From assembly GCA_015232315.1 (NCBI GenBank), contig JADFZZ010000034.1, forward strand, positions 1 to 53,820: DNA of 53,820 nucleotides, given 5' to 3'. Made by a program: the position numbers and the translations under genes. Positions 1 through 7,866 of the stretch are shown here, one piece after another. Origin of the DNA: SAR324 cluster bacterium (GTDB lineage Bacteria > SAR324 > NAC60-12). The notes under the pieces are model-generated. The model saw nothing but the letters and a program-made list of their open reading frames with translations. It was not told the origin of the DNA and did not search any database. Position 1 is the first letter of the stretch, and the number at the start of each line of letters is the position of its first letter.

Positions 1-1314
1 GTCTTCTCCCTGAGTGGCAACATCTTCAGTTTGGGCTTCGACATCTTCCTCAGCCGTTCCGTTCCCTGTTGTATCTTCCTGAACAGTCTCCCCAGCTTGT
101 ACCTCAGCCCCGTCGCGGTTTTCAGATGTTCCGCTTTCGGCCTCATCTCCATCAATCGCTTCTTGATCTTGAGAAACAACATCTTCAGCGTGTGAGGCGG
201 CATCTTCCTCAGCCGTTTCGTCAGACATGGTTTCATCTATTGTATCTTCCTGAGATGCCTCAACAGCGCCTTCCCGATTTTGGGAGGTTTGGCCTTCGGT
301 CTCATCGCCTTCAACCGGGTTTTCGTTTTGAGCAGCAACCTCGTCAGCCCGGGATTCCCCCTCAACTATAGTTTCTTCACCCTCAGCAACACTTGCGGTA
401 GTTTCCAGAAACACCTCATTTTCCAAATTTGTTGCCTCAATTTGAGAATTATTTTCTGCAAATGGTACATCAGAAGATTGGTCGGTTGCCTGTGTACTGC
501 AATTCTGTCCAGCGGCGGGAGTCGTATTTTCGGCAGAAGCGGTATCAACGGATGTAGAACCTGTGTCAGGAATTGTTCCGGTGGTTGCATTCGCTGGAGA
601 CGCCTGAACAGGTTGGTTTATCGTCTGATTGGTGTTGAATGAGGGATTGACAATATCGGGGGCTGATGAATCCACTTGAACGGTTGTGGCATCAGCTTTT
701 TGATTGATACTTTGATTCTGTGCACCTGTATCAGAAACAGGAGTTCCTACAAAAGAAAACTGAGTGGCTGTATTCAATGCCGCAGGTTCACTGGTTTGAA
801 CGGTGGCCGTCACATCAGACACTGAAGATTCGCTGGTGCTGGTGTTATTGGCACCAGAAGCCTCATCAGGCAGAATTATTTCAGCAAATGACATTTCTGA
901 AACAGAATTTTCATTATTTGACAAAGATTCTAATGCCACTTTTTGAGGGATTGGTTCCTGATTATCCGTTACGATAGGGTTCTCTGTTTGCTGTGATAAC
1001 TCATTCCCTGTTGTCGAAGAGACCATCGTGGCAGGAGGTTCTGCACCGCCCTCTATTCCAGGCGTTCCTGCACCAAAGGTTGTGTTCGACGGTTCCGTGA
1101 TGGTGCCATGATAGGCAGTATGGCCTGCTTCCCCTTCGATCACCGCCGTTCCAGGAGTAATAGTGACCAGCATTGGTGTGTCATCTTCATCTTTTTCGAT
1201 AACTATTTTCTCAAATTCTCCCGAAGATAAATCACCTTTGTCCAACTCTGTCGTGAAATCCAGATCTTCAACCGATGATGCAACAGAGAAGTTTCTTTTT
1301 TGTTCAATGGCCAT
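1..1314 (-). CDS. N-terminal part of a large acidic, repeat-containing protein, probable secreted adhesin (partial)
   Basis: The minus frame is open for 438 codons from an ATG at 1314 to the window edge, so the C-terminal part is missing. The protein starts MAIEQKRNFSVASS and has no Sec signal peptide. Residues 1-95 look structured. The rest is Ser/Thr/Glu/Asp-rich low complexity, with a degenerate 53-residue repeat near the edge (unit core TAEEDA...AEDV). A PAAG tetrapeptide at residues 266-269 resembles the di-alanine sites cut by LapG-type proteases in giant adhesins. No Sec signal, acidic composition and a T1SS operon 3 kb away suggest a T1SS cargo; this is inference, because no RTX repeats or C-terminal secretion signal lie in the window. 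It could instead be another surface or FimV-like acidic protein. Confidence 0.65.
   Translation of the reverse strand, partial: MAIEQKRNFSVASSVEDLDFTTELDKGDLSSGEFEKIVIEKDEDDTPMLVTITPGTAVIEGEAGHTAYHGTITEPSNTTFGAGTPGIEGGAEPPATMVSSTTGNELSQQTENPIVTDNQEPIPQKVALESLSNNENSVSEMSFAEIILPDEASGANNTSTSESSVSDVTATVQTSEPAALNTATQFSFVGTPVSDTGAQNQSINQKADATTVQVDSSAPDIVNPSFNTNQTINQPVQASPANATTGTIPDTGSTSVDTASAENTTPAAGQNCSTQATDQSSDVPFAENNSQIEATNLENEVFLETTASVAEGEETIVEGESRADEVAAQNENPVEGDETEGQTSQNREGAVEASQEDTIDETMSDETAEEDAASHAEDVVSQDQEAIDGDEAESGTSENRDGAEVQAGETVQEDTTGNGTAEEDVEAQTEDVATQGED
21..400 (-). repeat. 159-bp in-frame degenerate tandem repeat (53 residues per unit)
   Basis: The segments beginning at 21, 180 and 339 align with a period of exactly 159 bp. 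Units 1 and 2 are clearly related (GDE-E-TS-NR-GA ... QEDT ... TAEED ... EDV). Unit 3 is more diverged and only part of it aligns. The array may continue beyond the left edge. Confidence 0.7.
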
Positions 1315-1761
1315 AAATATCCTTTTTATAATCTCTGAGGTTCATAACATTGCCATATGATGCGATGGAAGTTGAAGGTGCTGTCACGGTAACGATTGCA
1401 AAATATAAGTTGTCTGGAGGTCCGTGTATTGTCTGAACCATGCTTTATGATAGTTTGATTGCATCAATGTTCAGTTTTGGACACAAGAAACTCCTCATTA
1501 TTCATAAAACAGGATCATACATACAAAATTAATTAAACAAAAGTATGTTTTTTTGTGATTATTCGTTTAGATAATTTACGAATTTAGGTAATTTTACCAA
1601 TGATCTACTCTCCCTTTCTTGTTTTAAAAATTGTTTGACTGGTGTGTTTTGTGTTATGAGCAAAATAGAGAAGTAACAGCATGTTAGCATTGTTTTTGCA
1701 GTTGTACTTGTGAACATCTGTTTTGCGTAATACCGATTAATGCCAGTTAGGAGTGAAAATT
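1315..1761. other. AT-rich intergenic region
   Basis: This is the divergent space between the acidic repeat protein (minus) and the rightward genes. It is AT-rich and presumably holds promoters in both directions. I found no convincing -35/-10 pair, RNA gene or strong hairpin. TTGACT at 1635 lacks a well-spaced -10. Confidence 0.5.
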
Positions 1762-1866
1762 ATGTTTGATCATCAATGTGCTGAAAATGAGAAAAAGTGT
1801 CACGTCGAACTTGATCCGGCATCCAGAAACTCTCAGCAGGGTGGTGGATTCAGTGTCAAGCCCTGA
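1762..1866 (+). CDS. possible 34-residue small protein
   Basis: The ATG at 1762 is preceded by a good Shine-Dalgarno sequence (AGGAG about 9 bases upstream). The frame encodes 34 residues starting MFDHQCAENEKKCHVE and ending GGFSVKP. Two cysteines (C6, C13) lie next to histidines, which might bind metal, but nothing else supports that. It ends 29 bp before the HEAT-repeat gene and could be a leader peptide or the first gene of that transcript. No family recognised. Confidence 0.3.
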   Translation: MFDHQCAENEKKCHVELDPASRNSQQGGGFSVKP

Positions 1867-1895
1867 AGGACACGCTATTTCAATTCTAAATTCGC

Positions 1896-3215
1896 ATGAT
1901 TAGTGAAAAAATGAAAAACAACCTGGTTGACTTACGTTCTTACAGAGATAAATCCCCAATAGTTGAAAAGGCGCTCTCGATTTTAGAGAAGTGGGATTCT
2001 TCAGAAACATCCGCACAATGGAACGAGGAACGGTCTAAGCTAATCCCTCTCCTGCCAGAATTGTTTCAAGAATTAACCCACAAGGAACCTGAGTTAAAAA
2101 CCAGAGTAATTTCCCTATTGGAACGTGCGAAATTATCAGAATCGGCCTTCTTTCTGGTTCGTTATCTGGAGGATGTTGATGACGAAGTCAGGGCCTCGGC
2201 TATTCAGGCATTAGGTCAGATTGGAGAGAATTTCGCGATAATCCCCTTAAAAAACGCCTATGAACTTGCCACACAGGAACACAGGCAACTCATTCTTAAA
2301 TCTTTAAATCAATTGGTTGACGATCAATTTATTTTTAAATTTTTAGGAACTGACTCCAATCTGGATCAACTCATTGTTGCTTTGGAGATCCTGGATTTGC
2401 TACTTACAGACAAACATCTGTTACTAACGGCCGCCGGGTATAGGGCATTATTCGACCGTTTGGTGCCGCAGGTGCGTCAGGCCAGAGAAGCTGGATTTGA
2501 TCTGGAAACCTTGAATGAAACGATTAACGACCTTCAGGCCCGATTACGTCACCATTTGGATAAGAATCGGCGTTCCCGAGAAGAAATGAAGTTTCAATTG
2601 AAGCTTCAGCATACACAATTACAGAATTTTTTGTCTCGACCAGGGGAGGCGGATTCCCTAATCGAAATTGAAGACGCGACACCGCTGTTGGAAAGATTGC
2701 CAGCACCCTCTGCTGACAAAGAACCGAAGGCACTACCCCCTGTTGTCCAGAGCGATGCATTGCCCTTGCGTGAATTGATCATTGCGGCAAATCGAAGAGC
2801 CTATCTGGAGGATGCTGAACGGAAACAGGTGAACAAAAAAGTAAAATGCAAGGAATCGTTTCGGGTTGATTCAGAACATGAGAAGGCAATGTTTCAAGGT
2901 CTTCAAGTGCTGATTTCAATGGCCAATTTTTTATCCGTTCCGGGGCAAGCGGTTCTAATAGAAATTGATGACGCCCTGGACAATGTCGTCGCTATCAGCC
3001 TGAACGGAACATTCTCCAGAAAATCCATATTCAAACATTTCCTGAATGAACATGAATTTAAACTCCATAATATTCCAGAGATTCAGGCCAGACTGAAAGA
3101 GTTGGAACAACCTGTTAAAGAGTTAAACGGAGCGTTCGAAAGTAAATTAAAAAATGATAGATTCTTGATCAAATTCAAACTTTCGTCAGGTATCAAGACA
3201 ACCGGAAATTCTTGA
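1896..3215 (+). CDS. HEAT-repeat protein of unknown function
   Basis: 439 residues with no signal peptide, so probably cytoplasmic. Residues about 70-125 form HEAT-like helical pairs (LVRYLEDVDDEVRASAIQAL and the next helix), which usually make protein-protein contacts. The middle (about 200-250) is charged and probably coiled-coil. The C-terminal 130 residues are well-ordered in composition but not recognised. No strong ribosome binding site precedes the ATG; the in-frame ATG five codons later is an alternative start. The CNB-domain gene begins 71 bp downstream on the same strand, so the two are probably co-transcribed. No enzymatic motif is visible. Confidence 0.75.
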   Translation: MISEKMKNNLVDLRSYRDKSPIVEKALSILEKWDSSETSAQWNEERSKLIPLLPELFQELTHKEPELKTRVISLLERAKLSESAFFLVRYLEDVDDEVRASAIQALGQIGENFAIIPLKNAYELATQEHRQLILKSLNQLVDDQFIFKFLGTDSNLDQLIVALEILDLLLTDKHLLLTAAGYRALFDRLVPQVRQAREAGFDLETLNETINDLQARLRHHLDKNRRSREEMKFQLKLQHTQLQNFLSRPGEADSLIEIEDATPLLERLPAPSADKEPKALPPVVQSDALPLRELIIAANRRAYLEDAERKQVNKKVKCKESFRVDSEHEKAMFQGLQVLISMANFLSVPGQAVLIEIDDALDNVVAISLNGTFSRKSIFKHFLNEHEFKLHNIPEIQARLKELEQPVKELNGAFESKLKNDRFLIKFKLSSGIKTTGNS

Positions 3216-3286
3216 GTCCGCTGTGATATGACCGCCATTGATGGCAAAAATTTAAACTCTGAATTGTTGAAAAAAGGACGCTGAGC

Positions 3287-4345
3287 ATGGGAAATCATGA
3301 CGCAAGCAGTAAAGATATTGCCTTAGAACAAAAAAGAAAAGCTGAACAAACCATGGCGGCCAAGGCAGAGCATTACCAGAAAATTGTGTTGGCACAAAAA
3401 AAGAAAATTCAAGATCTGGAAGTAAAGATTTCATTGTATCTGAAAAGAATCGTCCTGCTGGAAAACAATCAGGAGCCTGATGACAGCGATGTCCAATTGC
3501 TGAAATCAACAATATCCCGGCAGGAACTACAAATTCAGCGACTGGAACAGGAAATCGTATTCCTGAAAGGCGAAGATGTGCCTGAAATCACAGACCCTAA
3601 AAGGAAACAATTATACAACTACCTCAAAGACAAACGATCTTTTCAACAAATGTCCGATCGAATGCTGAGAATACTTGTGAATAATCTGACTACACAAAGA
3701 TTGACAAAGGGGGAGATCATCATTCAGGAAGATACCGTCAGTTCCCATGTGTTTCTCATTCTCAAAGGGAAAATCGCGGTTGTTAAAAATGGCGTGGAAA
3801 TCTATGAAATGCAACGGATTGGCGATATTTTTGGTGAGATAAGCATGCTCACGCAAGCTCCAGCCAGCGCCTCCATCATCGCTAAAGAAAATCTTGAATT
3901 GATGAATATCTCTCATGAAATATTGAGCAAAATTGGAGACAAGGATTTTTATTTATGGCTGGGCCGCATCCTGTCAGATAAGTTACAGCGAACCACCCTT
4001 GAGTTGACAGGCGTAAAAAAAATCCATTCGCAGAAAGAACAGGATATTATCCTCGATACCATTTCGATGCTCAACGCCATTGATACTCTGGCAAAACAAC
4101 AAATAGAACATGACAGCCAGGAAATAGTTCCCGAACCAGTTCAGGAGGATTTTGAGCAAAAGGATCGGCTCCTTGCCGCAGTCAGTAAAATGCTGAAAGA
4201 CATGGCGTCTATCCGGGAAGAGGACTGTTTTTCCATAGAAACTTATGAAGAAGACGCAGAGCAAGGCCATATGCTCACAGAGATTGTCCTCAACAATCTG
4301 AAACAAGACCACCAGGTCATTACAGTTCGTAAGTTTCCCTGTTAA
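3287..4345 (+). CDS. coiled-coil protein with cyclic-nucleotide-binding (CNB) domain
   Basis: 352 residues. Residues 1-100 are Lys/Glu/Gln-rich coiled coil. Residues about 115-235 form a CRP-type CNB beta-roll, with the phosphate-binding cassette reading FGEISMLTQAPASAS. The Arg that normally contacts the cyclic phosphate is Ala193, so cAMP binding is doubtful. No HTH follows, so this is not a CRP-type transcription factor; the C-terminal 110 residues are unrecognised. Start: ATG at 3287, with weak SD-like purines upstream (GGACGCTGAGC). Follows the HEAT-repeat gene and probably works with it as a signalling or scaffold pair (inference). Confidence 0.8.
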   Translation: MGNHDASSKDIALEQKRKAEQTMAAKAEHYQKIVLAQKKKIQDLEVKISLYLKRIVLLENNQEPDDSDVQLLKSTISRQELQIQRLEQEIVFLKGEDVPEITDPKRKQLYNYLKDKRSFQQMSDRMLRILVNNLTTQRLTKGEIIIQEDTVSSHVFLILKGKIAVVKNGVEIYEMQRIGDIFGEISMLTQAPASASIIAKENLELMNISHEILSKIGDKDFYLWLGRILSDKLQRTTLELTGVKKIHSQKEQDIILDTISMLNAIDTLAKQQIEHDSQEIVPEPVQEDFEQKDRLLAAVSKMLKDMASIREEDCFSIETYEEDAEQGHMLTEIVLNNLKQDHQVITVRKFPC

Positions 4346-4380
4346 AAACGTGTGAATGTAAAATGAATCGCTCATCGGGC

Positions 4381-4510
4381 AGGGCTGTTCATTTCTCCTT
4401 ATTTTGAACGTCAACCGGAGGGTAGGCGGGGATTACATGCCCCGCAAACGCCAAAAATCGTATGTTTGACGGGCACGTAGTCCCGTCCTACCAGAGAAGT
4501 GAACAGCTCT
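4381..4510. repeat. MITE-like nested palindromic element
   Basis: Outer arms 4381-4397 and 4494-4510 are inverted copies (15 of 17 positions pair). Inside, GGTAGGCGGGG (about 4431) and CCCGTCCTACC (4482-4492) form a second inverted pair. The element fills almost the whole gap between the convergent CNB and TolC-type genes and may also act as a bidirectional transcription stop. Confidence 0.65.
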
Positions 4511-4513
4511 GGC

Positions 4514-5935
4514 TCATCGGGGAACTGCTTCAGGAGGATAAATCAAGGACAACGGCAATTGCAACCGATCCAGTTGATCCAGCAGAAGTAACCAATAAAT
4601 TTTCTGACTGGAAATCAGGTCTGTTTCAGACTGAAGCGCTACTTTTCTGGCTTCGATCAGTTGATCAAAGGTGATTTCGCCCACATCAAACTGAAGTTGT
4701 CGTTGTTTGGATTGCTGTTGTCGAAGCTCTGTCTTTTGTCGTGCAAACTCTACCTTTTTGTATTCCATCTGGATTTTGTGATACAAATGAGCCGCCTCGG
4801 ACTCCAGTTTATTTTTCTGAGTGATTCGTTGCCATTCAAGTTGTCGAATATCCAGCAACGTGATTTCTTTTTTCTCGGAGTCACCCCCCCAAAAATTATA
4901 AACCAAACTCACATACGCACCGACATTGGTACCACTGGAAGCATTCGCGGAGGCCAGTCCAGCGTTTCCTCCCACTGTTATTTCAGGATCGGTCTGGGCG
5001 GCATTCAATTCGAGATCCCGATTCAACAATTCAAGACGGGTTGTGAGTTGGTGGTAGGCGGGATCCCGCTCAAGAAACAACTTGATAAACGCGTCACGAG
5101 TCTTTTCAAACACAGGTATTTCCGGCGCCAATGGCGTGGTGTCCAGGGCCGGCAATCCGATATACATGGCCAGTTGTTCCCGGGCAAAGCGCAGGGTAGC
5201 CTCCTGAAGGGCAAGTTCATTCTGCAGTTCAGCATATTCAAGTTGCAGTTTTTGCGTGTCAAGATCTGTGTTTTGGTGAGCCAGAGCTTGTTGCTGGGCC
5301 TGTTGTTGTTTCATCCAAACCATATGCATCCGGATTTGGCTAAATTCCTGATAACTGATCAGGACATCCCAGAAACGACGGGCCACCAGTGAAGACAGGG
5401 AAGCTTTTTCTCCTTCAAAATCGAGCCGTCCTTCCTCTAGTTGTATTTTTTCCTTCTCATAGCCGATTCGGCCTGCCTTAGCCCCTTGGCCATAAATCGG
5501 CATGGCCGCACTGAGTTGGACTTGATTGAAGGTTGTCGCGGAATCGTCAAAAGCGGTTTCATCCCGTTGCAACAGGCGTAATTGCCAGTAAAATCCATTT
5601 TGGAAACTCTGACGATACGCTGTTGACAACTGTTGTGCGTCTGCGGCACCACTCACTGTGATGTCTCGAGAATCAGAAACATCATTGCTGGTCAGAGACA
5701 ACGTTGAGGAAACCTGATGCCGAATCTTGCCTTCTTCCAGTCGCTCCTCCTGAAGTTGAAATCGAAGTTCACGGTCCTTGAGCGCCTGTGTTTCTGAGGC
5801 GGCCTTGGTGGCCAGGGCAAGCGACTGAAGGAGATCAAGGGTCGGCGCCGTAGTTTCCTGAGCCTGCGTGGCAACAGAAAGACAGACGATCCAGAAACAC
5901 AGAAACAATCCCAGTTTTTCAAGGTAAATAGACAT
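4514..5935 (-). CDS. TolC-type outer membrane efflux protein of a T1SS
   Basis: 473 residues, the usual length for the family. Residues 1-25 form a signal peptide (hydrophobic FLCFWIVCLSVA, likely cleavage after TQA). The remainder has long alternating helices rich in Gln/Glu/Leu, with the two-fold repeated layout of the outer membrane factor fold; helix breaks around DPAYHQLTTRLELLNRDLELNAAQTDPEI are typical. It would be the outer-membrane exit duct of the secretion system. It is the last gene of the leftward T1SS operon and its start overlaps the upstream adaptor gene by 17 bp, indicating translational coupling. Confidence 0.88.
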   Translation of the reverse strand: MSIYLEKLGLFLCFWIVCLSVATQAQETTAPTLDLLQSLALATKAASETQALKDRELRFQLQEERLEEGKIRHQVSSTLSLTSNDVSDSRDITVSGAADAQQLSTAYRQSFQNGFYWQLRLLQRDETAFDDSATTFNQVQLSAAMPIYGQGAKAGRIGYEKEKIQLEEGRLDFEGEKASLSSLVARRFWDVLISYQEFSQIRMHMVWMKQQQAQQQALAHQNTDLDTQKLQLEYAELQNELALQEATLRFAREQLAMYIGLPALDTTPLAPEIPVFEKTRDAFIKLFLERDPAYHQLTTRLELLNRDLELNAAQTDPEITVGGNAGLASANASSGTNVGAYVSLVYNFWGGDSEKKEITLLDIRQLEWQRITQKNKLESEAAHLYHKIQMEYKKVEFARQKTELRQQQSKQRQLQFDVGEITFDQLIEARKVALQSETDLISSQKIYWLLLLDQLDRLQLPLSLIYPPEAVPR

Positions 5936-6749
5936 TGGTCAGCATCCCGGGAGAATAGCGTTTTTCGACATTGTTGATTTCCAGTTTGATCAACAGGGTT
6001 TGACGAATAGCATCCACCTCACTGGAAATAAACACCACAGAACCCCGGGTTGTATCAACAGCATTTCCCATGTTGATCTCCACTTTCAGTATTTTTCCAC
6101 GAGTGAGTTTGGCTGATTCAGACAAAGGGATATAGACCTCCATCTGCAAGGGGTGAACGCCGATAAGTTCCATGATTTCCTGCCCCTGCCGCACCCATTG
6201 GCCCGGATAAACCCTGATTCGCTGAATCACTCCGAAATTGGCGGGTGCCAGTTCACTGGTTTTTTCAATGGCGGCCTGCGCCAACAGCATTTCGCTGTGT
6301 TTCAGTTTCACTTCTTCTTCGGCAATGGCGATGTCTTCTGCTCGAGTGGGTGTGATTTTCATCTGATATTGACTTTCCACCAGACCAAAGGCTTCCGGCG
6401 AGATGGCCCCGGCTTCAAATTGCTTTTTTTTCTGGGAATAAATCAATTCAGCGTTTCGGCGTTCCTCTTCAGAATAAGGATTTTTTACCTTGCTCAGATA
6501 TTGCTGGGCTTTTTTCCATTGGGCTTCAGCCATTTGCAGTGCAATCTGCAATTCCTGACGTTCAATCTCGAACAACGGGGAGCCTTGTTTGATGGGTGTT
6601 CCTTCAGAGAGCAATAAATTGATTCTGCCAGACTGCTGGGCCACCAGCGTGATTTTATAATTTTCTCTCAAGATGCTGGCATAGGGATTGGCCAGCACGA
6701 CCCCTGCGTTTAGCAGAATAATCAGAATTGTTGAGATGAATGAATACAT
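5919..6749 (-). CDS. HlyD-family periplasmic adaptor, second adaptor of the T1SS
   Basis: About 276 residues from the ATG at 6749, chosen because AGGAGA lies 8 bases upstream; an in-frame ATG at 6770 lacks a comparable site. It begins with a cleavable signal peptide (MYSFISTILIILLNAGVVLA) rather than the permanent membrane anchor of classical HlyD. Lipoyl-like halves (VAQQSGRINLLLSEGTPIKQGSPLFEIE and FGVIQRIRVYPGQWVRQGQEIMEL) flank a coiled-coil hairpin, and a beta-barrel segment follows. Overlaps the 3' end of the first adaptor gene or abuts it within 10 bp. A two-adaptor T1SS is unusual; this one may be the periplasmic bridge to the TolC-type channel (inference). Confidence 0.82.
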   Translation of the reverse strand: MYSFISTILIILLNAGVVLANPYASILRENYKITLVAQQSGRINLLLSEGTPIKQGSPLFEIERQELQIALQMAEAQWKKAQQYLSKVKNPYSEEERRNAELIYSQKKKQFEAGAISPEAFGLVESQYQMKITPTRAEDIAIAEEEVKLKHSEMLLAQAAIEKTSELAPANFGVIQRIRVYPGQWVRQGQEIMELIGVHPLQMEVYIPLSESAKLTRGKILKVEINMGNAVDTTRGSVVFISSEVDAIRQTLLIKLEINNVEKRYSPGMLTNVYLP

Positions 6750-6759
6750 GGTGGTTCTC

Positions 6760-7860
6760 CTATCGTTCATGCAGGGCCTTTTTGGCAGATGCGAAAATGG
6801 GTTTGAGCAGATATTCCATGACGGTTTTTTCGCCAGTCCGGATATCTGCCTGCAAGGTCATGCCCGGCAGGATCGGGGTGGTTTCCTGACTGACCAGAAA
6901 AGAATTGGGCAATTTGACGATGCCTTTGTAATAGGGATTTCCTGTCCGATCCAGAAAGGTGGAAGGTGAAATCTCATCCAGTTCGGCTTTCATGCCTCCA
7001 TAGCGGGAAAAATCATAGGTGGTGAATTTCAGCGTCACCCCCTGACCAATACGAACATGACCAATATCCCGTGAGGAAATCTGGATTTCAGCAATCATTA
7101 GAGTGTTGAGCGGAATGATCTCCATGATCACTTCTCCGGGTCCGGTAATTTCTCCGGGCGAATAGAGCTTCAGCCCGTGCACCACCCCGTTCACAGGGCT
7201 TTTGATAGACAGGTTTGCCAGTTTTTCCTTGATGCGTTTGACGTTTTCTCCGGTGTGAAACAGTTCCTCATTCACCGCTGACAGTTCCATGATCATTTTT
7301 CGTTGTTCAGCCAGATCATCCAGATCAGCACGGTATTTGTCATTCTGGTTCTGAAATACCGTTCTCAGCGAGCGCTGATAGGATTCCAGATGCGCAAAGA
7401 TCCGTTGTTGATCTTTGACAAAATCCTGATGTTCGGTCGTGATTTGTGAAAAATTCGGAATTTTGCCTTCAATCAGGGATTCCAGCCTGATTTTCTGGAG
7501 CATCAGCGAATCCTGCCGGGTGGTGTACTGCTGAAGCTCAGACATCACCATATCTGTGTTGAATTTGAGCAACACCTGCCCTTCGGTCACAGGCGTGCTT
7601 TCCTGCACATACAACTCGGATACGATCCCTCCGGTCACATGCTGGATCCGATGGGATTTCCCAACGGGCACCACCTGTCCCGGAGCTACGGCGGTTTCTT
7701 CAATCACGGTGTTATTGGCCCACATGATGAAAACAAACACAATGACGGTACAAAACACAATGATGAGGCGGATGATCACGGGACTGCCGCTTTCTTCCAG
7801 CAGTACGGATTTGGCCAGATAACGAGATTCCTTGTCGCCCAGTTTAATATTTTTTTTCAT
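6760..7860 (-). CDS. HlyD-type membrane fusion protein of T1SS
   Basis: 366 residues, shorter than the roughly 430-480 typical of HlyD/PrtE proteins, implying a short coiled-coil hairpin. One transmembrane helix near residues 30-48 (IIRLIIVFCTVIVFVFIMWA). Split lipoyl domain: IQHVTGGIVSELYVQE...VTEGQVLL and LSIKSPVNGVVHGLKLYSPGE. The C-terminus carries the characteristic HlyD ending GEKTVMEYLLKPI. It links the inner-membrane ABC exporter to the outer membrane channel. Lies 6 bp downstream of the ABC subunit gene at 7867-10020. Confidence 0.9.
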   Translation of the reverse strand: MKKNIKLGDKESRYLAKSVLLEESGSPVIIRLIIVFCTVIVFVFIMWANNTVIEETAVAPGQVVPVGKSHRIQHVTGGIVSELYVQESTPVTEGQVLLKFNTDMVMSELQQYTTRQDSLMLQKIRLESLIEGKIPNFSQITTEHQDFVKDQQRIFAHLESYQRSLRTVFQNQNDKYRADLDDLAEQRKMIMELSAVNEELFHTGENVKRIKEKLANLSIKSPVNGVVHGLKLYSPGEITGPGEVIMEIIPLNTLMIAEIQISSRDIGHVRIGQGVTLKFTTYDFSRYGGMKAELDEISPSTFLDRTGNPYYKGIVKLPNSFLVSQETTPILPGMTLQADIRTGEKTVMEYLLKPIFASAKKALHER

Positions 7861-7866
7861 AAGCTC

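Noticed and set aside
69-977. Several plus-strand open frames at the left end
   Set aside because: They are antisense to the continuous acidic minus-strand frame, have repeat-derived composition and lack start signals.
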